Shown one piece after another: positions 35,901 to 48,075 of a stretch of 64,000 bases of DNA. The DNA is from Anthonomus grandis grandis. Taxonomy: Eukaryota > Arthropoda > Insecta > Coleoptera > Curculionidae. Position 1 is the stretch's first letter. The number at the start of each line of letters is the position of its first letter. The notes below the pieces were generated by a model that was not told the DNA's origin, ran no database searches, and worked only from the letters and a program-made list of their open reading frames with translations. A program made the position numbers and the translations under genes. The stretch is from contig NC_065555.1 in assembly GCF_022605725.1 (NCBI RefSeq), positions 13,096,938 to 13,160,937 on the forward strand, given 5' to 3'.

Positions 35901-38900
35901 TGGCACAAAATTACCTACACTATTCATGCAGCAAACACATGTTACATGCTGACCTCTTTCAGCACTGGTTAATGATCCTACTTGTTTTCTTCCAGTTTTG
36001 GCAAAAATTTTTGAAGGCCTTTGCGCTGTGGACAAACCACTTTCGTCCATATTGTAAATCCGATGCACATCAATTTTTTCTTTTTTTAGGGTATTTTCCA
36101 ACGTATTAAAAAATTTTTGCACTTGTGGCCTATTAAATGCCATGGCTATAGCCGCAGACTCAGCTTCAGGCTGCCTTAGAGATATTTCAGGATGTCGCAT
36201 ACGAAATCCTCTCAGCCACTCTCGTCCAGCGCTACGATCTTTAAATCTATTTGGAATGCCATTTTTAGTGGCAAACTCATACGCAAGTTTCTTTATATCT
36301 GTTGTTGTTATCCCGAACAATCTAGACTCAAGTAATAGTATATGCTCAACTAACTCTCTTTCTTCGTCTCCATTAAATGTGGTTGGAAACCGACCCAAAA
36401 CTTTCTGACAGCCCTTAGCTCTTTTGTTTCTATCATTTGCTCTTCGCCTTAATGTGATACGCTTGGGGGACATTGAACAATTTCGATGTTTTCAGCCACC
36501 CCATTTGGCCACCTTTTACAGCGTTAATTGCACTTAGCATTGCTTGTTCATCCCACGATTGTCTAGTTGATGTTCTTTCACGTTTTCCCACCATAATGTA
36601 GCTAAAAATAAACAAAAAATACAATATTCCTTAAATTTAAATTAATTTGATGTTTGTTTGTAAAATGATATAGTATGGCATTTTACCTTCAGGCCTATCT
36701 GTGTCGTTTTACCCGCAGTAACAGATAGTTCTTTGTTAATGCAGAATAATCTTATTTCATATTAAACGACATTTCCGCGCACGTGAATCTGAAGTATACA
36801 CTTACATTTAAATACTAACCCTGGTTTTACTTTAAAATCAGCACAATTTCGTAATAAAAACAGACTTTCAAAACAGCACATGCAAAATTTCTACACCGCT
36901 AAAAATAATTTTTTGAGGTTATCTTCTACATATCATAAACGTAAAACAAATAGAGTCCCCACATGATACCTATCTGGTCTTGGTTTGTGACATGCAAGCA
37001 AACTATTGATTAGTTGGCGCCAGCAGTTGGAGAATAAATACCGCTATGTAATTTTAGGACACCTTCCCCTACGTGTTGGAATGTCAGAACAGCGGTAAAA
37101 ACCTTTCGGAAACTACTTCATAGATCATCCAATTTTTAATTATGAAAAAAACTATATATAATTTTTCGCCCCTAAGAAGGGTCAGTACGAACTATGTGTA
37201 CCAACATTTGAAAATTCTGGATCTGAAGAAAAAGAACTGCGAAAAGAAACTTGATAAATCCCAAGTTGCCAAACATTTTGTAGTCACCTGTTATGATTTG
37301 CAACAAGTATTGCCATGTCCAAATGGTGATGTATCGGTATTCTAATGAGTAATATACCTTTAAATTGAACATATTTAATGTTACCTGTTTCGAACTGAAA
37401 AGACCAGCGTATAATGCTTTCTTTGCATGAAGGCGAAGCATTTCATGGTGCTAACGAAATGGTACCAGTGAGTTGAAATACATTCAAGACAAGGCAAATT
37501 TTTCCAACAAAGATGAGGCCTTGGATATCGTATTTTACATTGATAATGGTTGCAGAAGAACCGCATCGTCATTGCAATGTATATGTATGCTGCAATAACA
37601 TTATAACGTTTCATCTATCACCCATAAATTTTTAATAAGTGATAATACAAAAACCTGTAAGCAATAAGAATAATTTTAATATTGTAATAATATGTTTTTT
37701 TTTTAATGTTATTAATTTAAATATGTATATTCTTATTAAAATTAAACACGTTTTTTAAATGGGGGTATCGCGAAATTTCTTGAGAGCGTTCACTTGGATA
37801 CTACACTCCAATAAACCTTAAAGATGACATTCCTGAAAAAAAAAATCATTAAATATTAAATTCTTAAAATATTAAATTATTCGACTCGCTTAAGAAGATG
37901 AGGCTATAGCCTTAAAAATTAGATTATTGTAGTTGTCACAGAATTTTGAAATAACATGAAAATTAAAATCCCTCTAATGTAAAATTTGTACTTTTTGTTT
38001 GTGGATGAAGAATTTATGAAAAATATTTATATAGATCTCGTCTAAGATTCAAATGTCACGGATGTTATTAAAAGAATAATGAAAATTGTATTTAATTGAT
38101 TACATTACATAACATGTATACTTTTCACACAAATGTATGTAATATGTACAACGTACTTTTTAGGACCATTACCTCTTTTATTGCTTGGTAAATTGTATCA
38201 CAAATCTGGGACATTTACAAGGCCTTCTTTGTAGAAGATTCTATTTGAGAATAAATAAAAATAATTAATAGAATACTGATACTAAATAGAAATTGCTATT
38301 AGACTGCACTAACGAATTCAGAGTGATATAGTTTTTCCCTATTGCACTCTCCTGCACTTGGGCAAAAAAAAAACTATATTTGCGTCCTTCTGTTTTACTT
38401 TACTAGAAAGAGACAGTCAAAATACTCAGTTGTGCAAGTGACTAGAATTGCCAAGTATCAAAGAGGAAAATCATATAATAGTATTTTTTGTAACGTTTGA
38501 GTAAGAAATAAAATGATTATATCAATGATAATATCAAGGAAAACTGAAGGAAGTTCGTTTTTTTCATAATTTATCAAAAAATAAATTTTTTAGATGACTT
38601 CGGTAGTAATACATTTTACAGAGATTTAAAAAATGCAAAAATCCAATATGGCGTCCATAAGAAAAAAAAAGTTAATGATGGTTGGCCAAAGACGAAACGT
38701 CGTATTAAAAATCTTAAAACACCATCACGTATAAAAGTGGCAATGCAAGTTATTTTAAAATTGGATAAGAAATAAAACGGATTTTTCAAAATTTCATTTC
38801 TTTTTTCCTTTATTTTCGAAACTATTCGGAATATTTACTTTTTTTAACCAGCTTATGTGTTAAGCTCAAAAATTCTCAGTTTTGAGAAATTCCCCATGTT

Positions 38901-41900
38901 GAGGGTCAAATTTGAAACAGCCAATATAAGCCAGTTAAATACAATTTTAACAGGATTTAGGCCAAAATAAAGAAAATATACTTTAAATAACCTAATTAGA
39001 GATCCAAACATAAGCAAAATATATAAAGATTTTAACATTATTCAGAGGGTAGCTAAGAAACCGAATCCTAACGTGCTAAGGCAGGGTGCAGAAAATTATA
39101 TACTTAAAATCCTTTATAAGTATTAAGAAGCATATTACATGAAATAGGTACATGGTAAATAGCTAATAGTATATGTAGGTATATCTAAGTTATTAGTAAT
39201 ACGAATAATAGAAATGAAATAACACTTGAATGAAAATTCAAGAAGGAACTATATAGTTTTTGTATAAAATACTAAGCTTAGTTTTGTTTCTAACCTTAAT
39301 ACAGCATGACCACGGTATCTGGATAAACTCTGCTGGATCATCTACTCCACAGCATCCGAATTTTTTCTGGATCTTATCGAAGGTAGTTTGATTATTAACT
39401 GTTCCGACATCATAAATCGCCAATAATTCTATAAGGGTTAAATTCAGCGCCTCTCTTGGAATTGTGGCGCTAAGGTGTAAGGTTTTATTACTAAAATCCA
39501 ACTTATAGTATGTCCCAATATTATCTCCCGTGAAAAGTAAGATGATGGCGATTATCTGGAGCACTACAAACTATTAGTATTATGTAAAATATGATGATTT
39601 AACTATAACCAAAAACAAGCACATTTTCCCCCATTTCGATTGATACTTACCCATAACATATATTTAAAGTTACTACTAGTCCTTAATAGTAAAGCGAATA
39701 CCACACTGCACAACCCCAAGAAGCCAGCTGGTATAGCAAAGAATGTTGGGTCTATTTTAATCTCCATGAAATAAGTGTATATCGCTATCTTTCTTATAAA
39801 AGACCATATCGCTAGAGATATTAAACTGATTCCAAGTACCTAAAAATGAAAAAATAATTATTGCTAGAACAGATGAATATTAATGGTAAAACATGTCTCT
39901 TAAGGGGATATATCATAAATTGTTTTTCTTTCACAGATGTACTATAGTAATTTGTTACACTTTTAGTCAGAAGGAATAAATGCAAAATATTAAAGCAAAT
40001 TTCCCAACCTACAACTGTCAGCTATACTAACTTTTAAAAAGAAATCACATAATTATGTGGTATGATGTTAATTGCCAATCTATCTAAAGCTCACTTTAAA
40101 ACATAATTTGTTTTTAAATTGTAAACATGCTTTGAAAAAATAAGAAAAACCTAACTGCACCACTATATTTGAAACATTTTAAATATTGTAATTTTCACAG
40201 CCGCGAATATACCAGCTATTTTCGCGCATTCGGAAATCGTCTCGTCCGTTGCCTAGAACCCAGAGGTGCGACAAGGATAGAGTGACGGTATCATACCTCG
40301 CGACATCTCAGGACAAACTTGAACGGTTGGAACAATGATCTACCTAATTTAACTTCAAGGTGAAACGAGATCTAGAATCATAGAGAAGTGAAGAATCACT
40401 AGAAGAGTCCTCATAGATGTCACACCATTCCCCTCTACAGAAGATGTCTTCATTACATTTCAGGGAAAAAAACATAACAATTAACTATTTCGATCTAAAG
40501 ATCGAAAGCAGGCATAAGCCCCGTTCTCTTTTGCTATAATTGTCTGCGATATATGGCCATCCAGAAAATGCAAGTGGAAGCAATAAAAGGTGCCAGATAG
40601 GCATCGAAGACCACAAAGAGGAATTTCTAAAGAATCGTACAACTTGTGTGTATTTTACGCAAACTGTACTAATACACAGAACCACCGATAGGAATTGTCT
40701 CATAGTACGAAGCTCAAGGCTGATTCCCTGAAACTTACAGAACAAAACACAATCTAATTAAATTCAAACAATTTTAAGGTGACCACACGAATTTTCCTTT
40801 CAACAAAAAGTACAAGAAGACTTCATAACTATGAACCAAAGAAGCATGCACTTAATCGCGAGGAAAAATTAAAGTCCATTATACTCTGAAATGACGTCTA
40901 AGATAAAAAAGAGAAGGTTCGCAACTACAGGCTACAGCAAACTTACAGTCGATTTCACAGACATATTAAGAACCTCAACCCTAAATAATGTACCAATCCA
41001 GATTTTGAAACCAAACTAGGTGCTTACAAGAACCACCCTTACAGAGAAAGTAAAGAAGCTAGTGTTGAATAAAGTAACACAAGCAGAAAGCTTAGAAATG
41101 GAAACAGCACAAGACTAAACCCTCACCTTTCGTAAAAGAAGGGAAGACCAGGAGCTCCAGACGCTGAAAAACACCCAAAGAATGCCCACCAATAATATCC
41201 TAGTTATAATCCAGTAGCATTACCAGTAGCATTACCAAAGCATTAGAAACAAGTACCCAGAAACTATCTAATTGGGCCATGTGGGCAAATTAACATGTAA
41301 CTCACTGGCTGAATACTCCACCAAGACAAGAGGCCATAGTATTCAGAAGAAGAAATAGAAGAAGAAGAAAATCCGCTTAATATATTGCGAGTCCTTGCCG
41401 CTAGGAGGCCAGTTCAAGTCTGAATATTGCCGCGACTTTTAAATCGATATGAACAGTAGAAAATAACTACAGTGTAAATAAATATTTTTAGTAAAGGTCT
41501 TCGACCTTGTTAGCAAAAGTTACTTTTCGTATTATTTTATTTAATAGGGGTTTATAATTAAACCTCTATACTATAAAATTTATCAATTTGCAGATGACAC
41601 CACATTGCACCTTGCACAAGTGAGTCGAGTCTCTTATGGGGCTATTGTATAGGAGGTTATTTTTTGAGATTAATTCCTGTTGTAAAAGCGCTTACTTAAT
41701 ATAAATATGGTGCTGAGTGGAGAATTCATGACTTTATATGTTTAATATCATGTCGATTTTCTCTCTTTACTTCTAGAATTTAGTAATATTTATTGTAAAA
41801 AAACCAAAAAAAAAATTTTCTTTAAACTCTATGTTTATAAAAGGGGAGAAAAAATATCAATAAACTCTTTAATCATTTTAGTTATAATTAAATTTTTTTT

Positions 41901-42508
41901 CAAATGGGCATAATCTAAAATTACTCTTGTCCAAATCTCAACAACATTTTTTCGTATATAATGGAACGATGTTTTACGCCTTGACACCATTTCCCATAGG
42001 AGAGCTGGCAAATTGAAAAATAAAATTGGAAAAATATCTTTAGAAGTATCATAGAACCCAGATAAATAGTTTGATTATGAATATTAACACTAAAGATATA
42101 AATTCGTCAATGAATGCCTCTAATTTATTATAGCAAAGAATATAACTTAAATAAAGTAGAAAGTAAGTTCTTTTTAGTACCACAAAGAAAAAGCCTCTAA
42201 GAATTTTAATTCTTCTTATGTTTAGAATGGGATATTCTATTCTGCTAGGATCTTTGCTCACGTCTACTTACTGTAATAAATATAGAATGAGCGTAAAGCA
42301 GCAGCAGCTCCAACGATACTCCAGGCGTAAATTTTTGCCTTTTTGACCTCACTTGGTGGCTTTTTATACTCATGTTTTCACTGCAGTTTTCGGACTTCAA
42401 AGGCCGACAGCAAACGCATTTACAGAATAACGATTGTGGGTCTGTTATGCGAATTTTTGGCTTACTGAAGCTGTTGTTCTGCATGAAGATCGGATATGCG
42501 GGATACAT
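32926..42508 (-). CDS. Tetraspanin, five exons
   Basis: Exons on the minus strand are 42508-42272, 39839-39651, 39570-39295, 33169-33053 and 32979-32926, all phase 0 at their joins, giving 290 residues. The long cysteine-rich cytosolic N-terminus (about 62 aa, KCVCCRPLKS) is unusual. TM1 spans LLLLYAHSIFITVLGISLIS, TM2 FFAIPAGFLGLCSVVFALLL, TM3 VVLQIIAIILLF and TM4 HITSSLCQLFLLMMLLW. The large extracellular loop has the hallmark FGCCGVDDPAEF, then PWSCC, NDC and TGC, i.e. six cysteines able to form three disulphides, and N-glycosylation sites NKT, NLT and NQT. Tetraspanins organise membrane microdomains by lateral partnering. The C-terminal tail is short (STYPTDQKAKRF). Intron 4 (39294-33170) is about 6.1 kb owing to inserted transposons. 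I cannot name the orthologue. Confidence 0.9.
33625..33790 (+). mobile_element. HTH_psq fragment of a pogo-like transposase
   Basis: Starting at the ATG at 33625 the frame reads MVRNYVRKTQKGSSSEDAIR and then SIKKASVIFSIPRTTLR before a TAA. This is the Pipsqueak helix-turn-helix seen at the start of elements C and D. The rest of that transposon is missing; a piggyBac-like remnant follows directly. Confidence 0.65.
33790..34450 (+). mobile_element. PiggyBac-like remnant
   Basis: A cluster of GTGGGCA-type palindromic motifs is seen: TGCCCACCGGTGGGCA at 33809-33824, ACCCACGGGTGGGCAC at about 33951-33966, and TGCCCACACGTGGACAC at about 34004-34020. They resemble the end repeats of piggyBac-like elements. 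The ORF from 34060 (MAKKYLSDRELAKELENL) has an acidic N-terminus with SDDES and SEDEDLDDTVPLA, like piggyBac transposase N-termini. The catalytic domain is absent. Element D is inserted at 34480. Confidence 0.5.
34757..36594 (-). pseudogene. Pogo-like transposase: HTH_psq, CENP-B-type HTH, DDE, PHD-like finger
   Basis: It starts at the ATG at 36594 (MVGKRERTSTRQSWDEQAML, Pipsqueak helix-turn-helix). A frame slip at about 36470 leads into LRRRANDRNKRAKGCQKVLG and a second DNA-binding region (KKLAYEFATKNGIPNRFKD). The DDE domain follows: IYNMDESGLSTAQRPSKIFA (first acid intact), KVLLLLDGHTSHKSLNAL and HRMQPLDGSFYGPLKTF. A second slip lies in the A-run at about 35880. The C-terminal part, with a linker in a further frame from about 35276, ends in a PHD-like Cys/His finger (CLYCIDLF, SCMKCHNWARCECAG, FICEICQD). 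A perfect 50-bp palindrome at 35199-35248 interrupts the linker. All catalytic acids are present, so this copy is younger or better kept than element C. Confidence 0.87.
35199..35248. repeat. Perfect 50-bp palindrome inside element D
   Basis: Two 25-bp arms join without spacer at 35223/35224 (core CCGAGAGGTGATCACCTCTC). It lies within the transposase linker coding region, so one arm is probably an inverted duplication of the other. Confidence 0.93.
37142..37610 (+). mobile_element. DUF7869-type transposase remnant
   Basis: Frames read KLDKSQVAKHFVVTCYDLQQ then VLPCPNGDVSVF (37240-37345). After a frameshift come LHEGEAFHGANEM and YIQDKANFSNKDEALDIVFY with IDNGCRRTASS (37410-37570), the region that holds DNCxGQN in intact copies. 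It belongs to a different family from elements A and B, judging by sequence. Terminal repeats were not found. Confidence 0.65.
37611..39294. other. Tetraspanin intron 4, nothing recognised
   Basis: AT-rich intronic sequence; no convincing coding frame or repeat end. Confidence 0.4.
40200..41450. other. Tetraspanin intron 1, less AT-rich unassigned block
   Basis: Base composition is visibly less AT-rich than its surroundings and open frames run 60-90 codons on both strands (40485-40745 minus, 40540-40731 plus). I could not match either to a known family. A purine-rich run at 41335-41370 (gaagaagaaatagaagaagaag) is present. Possibly an old retroelement. Confidence 0.3.
41460..42270. other. Tetraspanin intron 1, AT-rich, mostly nothing seen
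   Basis: Around 41578-41625 one frame reads KIYQFADDTTLHLAQ, a reverse-transcriptase motif C scrap on the plus strand. Nothing else is recognisable. Confidence 0.4.
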
Positions 42509-42539
42509 TTTTGTTGAAAATGTTTATTTTAGAGACGCA

Positions 42540-43870
42540 AATTAGTATTTATTATTATTGTTTAACACATGACAAGAGATAGTAGGGTCGTTCAGAAATA
42601 TACATTTTTTATACATTTCTTATAAAGCTATTTTTTTTCTACTTATTCAACGAAGACAATCAACATTTCTGGCCATGACATTGTCTTTGTTGGTCAGCAT
42701 TATTTTTCTCCTAGTTCCCGTTCTTTTATATTCCTTAATAATCTGTTGACAATATAAACGTCAATATAAATGTCCTTGTCTCATGTCTACAGATATTTAA
42801 TTATCAAGCATTTTGTTCATAATAAGTATATACTTGATATGATGAGAGTCATTATTTATGTTTTAAAGGCATTTGATGTAATTTTTATGTCTTTTAGGTA
42901 TTTAAAATAACTCACTATTCTGTTTCTTATCGCGTCTTTTTCTCAGTAAGGTTGGCGATCCATATGGCCAACATTATCGCTGAATACAGCAGCTCTAAAA
43001 ATCTCAGTCGAAGTGCACCCAGATTACCTTCTAATGTCTTTCAACCAGGAGTTCTGGCGTCTTCCAACAGATCTTCTCTTCCCTTAATATTCCCTTTAAA
43101 TACAATAATAAATGTAATTTTGCCTTTTTATTCTTCCCTTAGAATAATGAAAGACTAGAATTAGTAAACGACAACTTTGTTTGAGTTCAACATATGCTCA
43201 GGGGGAAGGGGGGTGTTTTGTTTACAAACATATTTACCAATTCTCTGTTGTGAAGTTGACACACATTTTCAAAAGGTGAAATTTTCAGCTATATATTAAC
43301 ACATATAATAATGGTAATTTAATTTATTGGTGTGAGATTTTGCATTAAGATTAGAAAGTAAAAATAGATATAACATTTAACATTCTTATTCCTAAAACTT
43401 TCTTTTCATAAATAAATACCGATACTGTCAAAACATCATATCAAAGGAGAACCGTCATCATACACCTAGAATAGGATAGAAATTAACCTAAATTAAAATA
43501 ATGAGAAATCTATAATAATTATAAAAAATAATTAATTTCTATAAAAATGTTTTTTATTAGCTAGGTACAGTTACTCTAATGAAGTACGTTAAAAAACGCA
43601 TTAAAAGTTCATAAACGGTAATATTATTGATAATTTAAAGCATAATCTATTAATAATAAATATTTATCTTGTAAATATGTTTTGACGACGTCACTGGTAA
43701 ATCCCTTGTATCGGTGGAATTAACAATACCATCGAGCGGCATTGTGAGGTTATTGTCTTTTATGAATATTTACTTCTTTATAGAGTATCTTATCATATTT
43801 TATATAAGAAAATGCTTCATATGTTATTAAAGAGAAGCAGTAGTATTGTTTTGTGTTCTGGGTATTATTT
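42540..43870. other. Region upstream of the tetraspanin gene, no gene seen
   Basis: It should include the promoter. A 68-codon plus frame at 42952-43158 and its antisense are open but match nothing I know. Confidence 0.35.
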
Positions 43871-44280
43871 TTGCTATTTCTATTTCAATGCTAATTCTAG
43901 CTTTTCAATGTTCTAAGATTCTTCTTAATACTACTTCGTTTGTAATTCGGTGAATCCATGAAATACGAAGCATACGGCGATATACACATCTCGGCTCAAA
44001 AGCCTCGATTTTTCTCTCGAAAAATAATACACTAAACTTATAGCACCTCACCATGCGCATTCTGAGCTCCAAGTTCAAGTCAAGACTGGCGAAGAACTGC
44101 TTCATTCTGGTGAAAAATTAACCTGGTTTTGGAAGTTTTCATGTGTAGTCCGAATCGTTCGCTGTTGTGTAATCTGGTTCATAATTTTTTGCAAGTTTGA
44201 TCTACTAGGATCACGATGTCGTCTGCGTATCTTATATTTGTAATAACTGTATTTAAATTTCCCCTATTTAGTCTTACCAC
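43870..44280 (-). mobile_element. RTE/L1-type non-LTR remnant, C-terminal half of a split copy
   Basis: The minus strand reads VRLNRGNLNTVITNIRYADD with IVILVDQT (motif C), SERFGLHMKTSKTR, and then FFERKIEAFEPRCVYRRMLR followed by ISWIHRITNEVVLRRI, the well-known C-terminus of endonuclease-RT elements common in insects. It ends near 43880. The N-terminal part of the same element seems to lie at 48330-48980. Confidence 0.75.
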
Positions 44281-44289
44281 TGCAATGTG

Positions 44290-45956
44290 GCTTCAGTAAA
44301 GGCTTACGTGTATCTGCAAGGAAAATGCGCTCTTTATCATTCCTAAAAAAATTTTCGGACAACATATTTTTTTAGAATTATGTAAGGCTATACAGGAAAT
44401 TGCATCGAAAAGCAATAAAAGCCGTAAAAGATATTTATTATAATAACAGGCTGGCTAATTCTGGTAACGTTGCTAAAGAAACATGGGCTATTGTTAACGA
44501 CTTAATAAATAAGCCTTCTTCGACTAACACTATCCCTCTTCACCTGAGAATCTTAACGATTACTTTGTAAACGTGGTTAAAAACCCAATGAATACTATAA
44601 TACCTTCTCATTATCCACTTTAATATTTCTCTAATAAAAACTTACATAGTTTCTTTTTTACCCCTGTACTAATAACAGAGCTTCAAAGTACAATAAATGA
44701 AATAAGAAACAAATTATCATCTGGTACAGATGGTCTTACTCTAAAAATGTTCTCAAATCTGCCTGATAACACCTTAAACCATCTGAGAAACCTAATTAAC
44801 AAATCATTTCAAAATGGGGTCTTTCCTAACTGCCTTAAGACTGCAATAATTATTCCCTTGCATAAAGGAGGAGATAAAGAGCAAGCTTCAAATTATCGTC
44901 CATCACTCTCCTTCCAACATTATCGAAGATCATAGAAAGACTGGTTAAAAAAAGGCTATTATCATTCTTGTTTAAATATAAAATACTAACTCCCCCATCA
45001 ATTTGACTTCTTAAGTAATAAATGCACTAATGATGCTATGTTCTCCCTTTTTAACAGTGTTAACAACTCCAGTATAAACAATCATCATTCAACAGCAACT
45101 ATTTTCTGTGATTTCTCCAAGGCTGATTGTGTAAACATACTATCTTGATCAACAAATTACAGCACTATGGGTTCAGAGGAATGCCTCTCGAATGGTTTAA
45201 GTCCTATCTTAGCTACAGAAGCTTGTAAAGGTTGATATGACTATGTCATCTAGCAGACCAATAGAATGTGGGGTACCTCAAGGTTCAGTTCTGGGCCCAA
45301 TTCTGTTTCTGCTGTTTATTAATGATATGGCTCATCTTTACATTAGCGGCAAAATTTGTCTCTTTGCCGATGATACTAGCTTTACATGGAGCAATCCGGA
45401 TGTTGCGGCACTTTATGCAACTATTGCTAAAGACCTTATCAACATTAAATCGTGGTGCGATTCGAATCTTCTCTGCTTAAACATCTCAAAAACTAAAGTT
45501 TTCTCTTATAAAGGTACTATCCAACCCTTCGTACTTAGCAACACCAGCTTGGATGTTGTTGAATCTGTGAAATTTTTGGGACTTGACAGCTCTTTGAAGT
45601 AGGAATTACATATCGATGTTTTATCTAAAAAATTAAGTTCAGCCTGTTTTGCCATAAGATCAGTTTTCAGGGAATTAAATCTTTCGTCATCAAGAACAGT
45701 GTATTATGCTCTGTTTGAGTCCCATCTTCGTTACGCCCTTCCATTCTGGGGCACATGCTGTGTGACTCACTTTGAGCGCATTTTTAAACTACAAAGGAGA
45801 GCGGTTGGCTATTTACTAGAACTTGATAGTCGAGCTCACTGCCAAGAAATGTTTAAAAGATTTAAAATATTAACTCTTCCATCTTTATTCATTCTTGAAT
45901 CTATTAGTTTGGTTCGCAAGCATATATCAGAAATTAGCCCATCTCGTAATTATATT

Positions 45957-45959
<3 letters not shown>
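44290..45959 (+). mobile_element. Jockey-like non-LTR retrotransposon, main part of a split copy
   Basis: A 5'-truncated element. Pieces are LHRKAIKAVKDIYYNNRLAN, ETWAIVNDLINKPSSTNT, LSSGTDGLTLKMFSNLPDNT, IIPLHKGGDKEQASNYRP, VPQGSVLGPILFLLFINDM, KICLFADDTSFTW (motif C), VKFLGLDSSL and FKLQRRAVGYLLELDSRAHC. Several frame breaks occur (about 44930, 45230, 45600). The frame stops at RNYII (45950-45959) and continues at 48086 as ALRNAEHDLYVPIPRSELIK. Confidence 0.82.
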
Positions 45960-45992
<33 letters not shown>

Positions 45993-48075
45993 CAAAATTT
46001 ATTACTTTTTATAAACAAGTACAAAATACAATATAAAAATTTAGAATTTCACAATGTCTATGAAAAATAAAAGGCCGTGTTACGTCAGTATTCTGGTACG
46101 CAGACCAGATACTGTTTAGGCGCTCTCTAAAAAAATGTAAAAAATATAACATTAAAAAAATTTGCTCTACAACCAGTACCGATATTTCAAATTACAGATC
46201 ATAACAGTTGAAACTTAAAAATACAAAAACACATTCAGCGACATCACACAAAAAATGAAAATCAAAATAAAAGACCAACTCTATTTACTGACGTAAAGAC
46301 AGAATGTCTCTAGCTTTTCTTTGAAAAGTAGAACAGGCCTGAATGAACCCAGAATTCAAACTGGAAGCCAAATTATATGAAAAACTTCGTTTAAAAAGTT
46401 CTTTTCTGTGTCGAGGAATAGTAAGAAGATGTAAATTGCGTAAGTTACGATTATTGTTGTTAATTCTAAAATCAGCTCTATCATACAAGTATTGGGGAGA
46501 TTTTATTACCTTGTAGCCCAACGAAATGAAGTGTAGTTTTCTGCGGTTGTACATATTAAGCCAGGCGATGTCTATAAGCTTATGAGAGATCCGATTTCTG
46601 CGGCGTATCCCAAAAATAAGGCGAAGGCACACATTTTGTACTTTCTGAATTCTACGAGAATCAAACTGATCCAAACCTGGGCCATATACTGTATCACAGT
46701 GGTTAAAGTTGGATAGCACTAAGGCGTCACATAGATGTTTTTTTAATTTTTGATTTAAAAATTTTCTTTGATTATAAATAAGTTTAAGAGCACCATAGGC
46801 TTTTCGGAGCTTTTCTGTGACATGCTCATGAAACCGAAGATCCGAGTCAATAACAAGTCCCAATGATTTGGACATGTTAGTTAATGGAATGGTGACGTTG
46901 TTAATTTGTATATTAAGCTCGTTGCTAACTCTCAATCTATTATTTTTATCTTCTCCGAATACATTAACGGATGATTTTGAAGGGTTTATCTTTAGATCGT
47001 GACACGTTGAGATTTCTATTATACTTTTTAAATCCAAATTTATATTTCTATTGGCAATTTCTGTATTATTTGGGTGAAAGTGAAGATAGACTTGGGTGTC
47101 GCCCGCATACAAATAGTAGCTACAAAATTTTAAATGGTCTTTAAATCGACATGTATAAATTGTGTACAACAATGGCCCTAGTATACTTCCCTGAGGAGCA
47201 CCTACTAATAAAGGTGCTGAGTTAGATTTTATACTATTTAAAACGATCTGCTGGCTGCGATTACCCATAAATGATTGGGTGATCTCTTGGAAATCCTATA
47301 TAACTTAAAATTGATAAAAAAATCCTATGATTAATTAAGTCGAATGCCTTTGTGTAGTCACGTAAAATTAAAGCAGTAAACTCCCCTTGATCCCACGCTC
47401 GGAAAATGTCATCTGTCACGTCAGCCATAGCCGTAGCACAGCTATATCCTTGACGAAACCCTGATTGTTTGAGTGACAAAATTTCATGACTGTTCAAAAA
47501 TACTCGAGCTTGATTATTTGCAACTTTTTCGAGAATTTTGGAAAGAACGGAAATAATGCTTATTGATCGGAGATCTTTAAGTTCTTTTGGTTAGGCTATT
47601 TTGGCCAAGACTAAGGCGTGTTTCCACATATTTGGAAATACTGAATTTTTCAAACATTCGTTTATTATGTGAAGCACAAAGGGGACAATAAATGGACAAG
47701 TCTGAATTAATATAATATTAAGCCCATCACAACCATAAGCTTTACTTTTTATGGAAAGAATAATTTTTAATAACTCGATTTCGGTTATTTCTTGCAATTG
47801 AAAAGCATGTTCAAAATTTTTAACTAAATTATTATCATAAAACTGCAGCAGATTCTGATTTGCTTGATACGGATTAGTACAGTTCGAGGTAAAAAAAATA
47901 TTTATTAAGATTACATCACATAATTCTGAAGGAATGTTCTTTTGTCTATTCTTAACAACATTAAGTTTTTTCAGTTCTGCCCAGGTTTCCCTACTCGATA
48001 AATTGGAATTAAATTTTGTTCGTAAAACATTTGTTCTCATTACGAATCGCTGCTGTCGTAGAATTGCGCAATTGC
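45960..48075 (-). mobile_element. CR1-like non-LTR retrotransposon with 10-bp target duplication
   Basis: The element is 2116 bp, with its 3' end at 45960 made of an (ATT)n tail. It is bounded by TTATATTATT on both sides (45950-45959, 48076-48085). It is 5'-truncated within the segment before the RT domain, and sits in reverse orientation inside the jockey-like element whose reading frame resumes at 48086. Confidence 0.88.
46285..48075 (-). pseudogene. Reverse transcriptase of the inner CR1-like element
   Basis: Segments in order are ETWAELKKLNVVKNRQKNI, IILSIKSKAYGCDGLNIILI and SVFPNMWKHALVLAKIA; then LKQSGFRQGYSCATAMADV and LRDYTKAFDLINHRIFLSIL; then LVGAPQGSILGPLLYTIYTC (motif B), YYLYAGDTQVYLHF (motif C changed from YADD to YAGD), LKINPSKSSVNVFG, KSLGLVIDSDLRFHEHVTEK and a C-terminal RHRKELFKRSFSYNLASSLN to 46285. 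There are two frameshifts, and the catalytic Asp change means no activity. Confidence 0.85.

Larger units (their letters stand above)
34482..37069 (-). mobile_element. Pogo-like transposon with PHD-like finger (element D)
   Basis: The element is 2588 bp, with terminal repeats GGGGAAGGTGTCCTAAAAT at both ends and TA flanks (34480-34481, 37070-37071). TAAAATGACA-type motifs recur near both ends, for example about 34693-34703 and, in complement, around 36700 and 36685. It lies in intron 4 of the tetraspanin gene, in the same orientation. Confidence 0.9.

Noticed and set aside
40485..40745. 86-codon minus-strand frame in tetraspanin intron 1
   Set aside because: No family match by eye; open by composition. 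Noted only as an unassigned block.
42952..43158. 68-codon plus-strand frame upstream of the tetraspanin gene
   Set aside because: No recognisable domain and the antisense is equally open; not enough to call a gene.
45955..45992. AAT microsatellite as an independent simple repeat
   Set aside because: It is the (ATT)n 3' tail of the minus-strand CR1-like element that starts at 45960.
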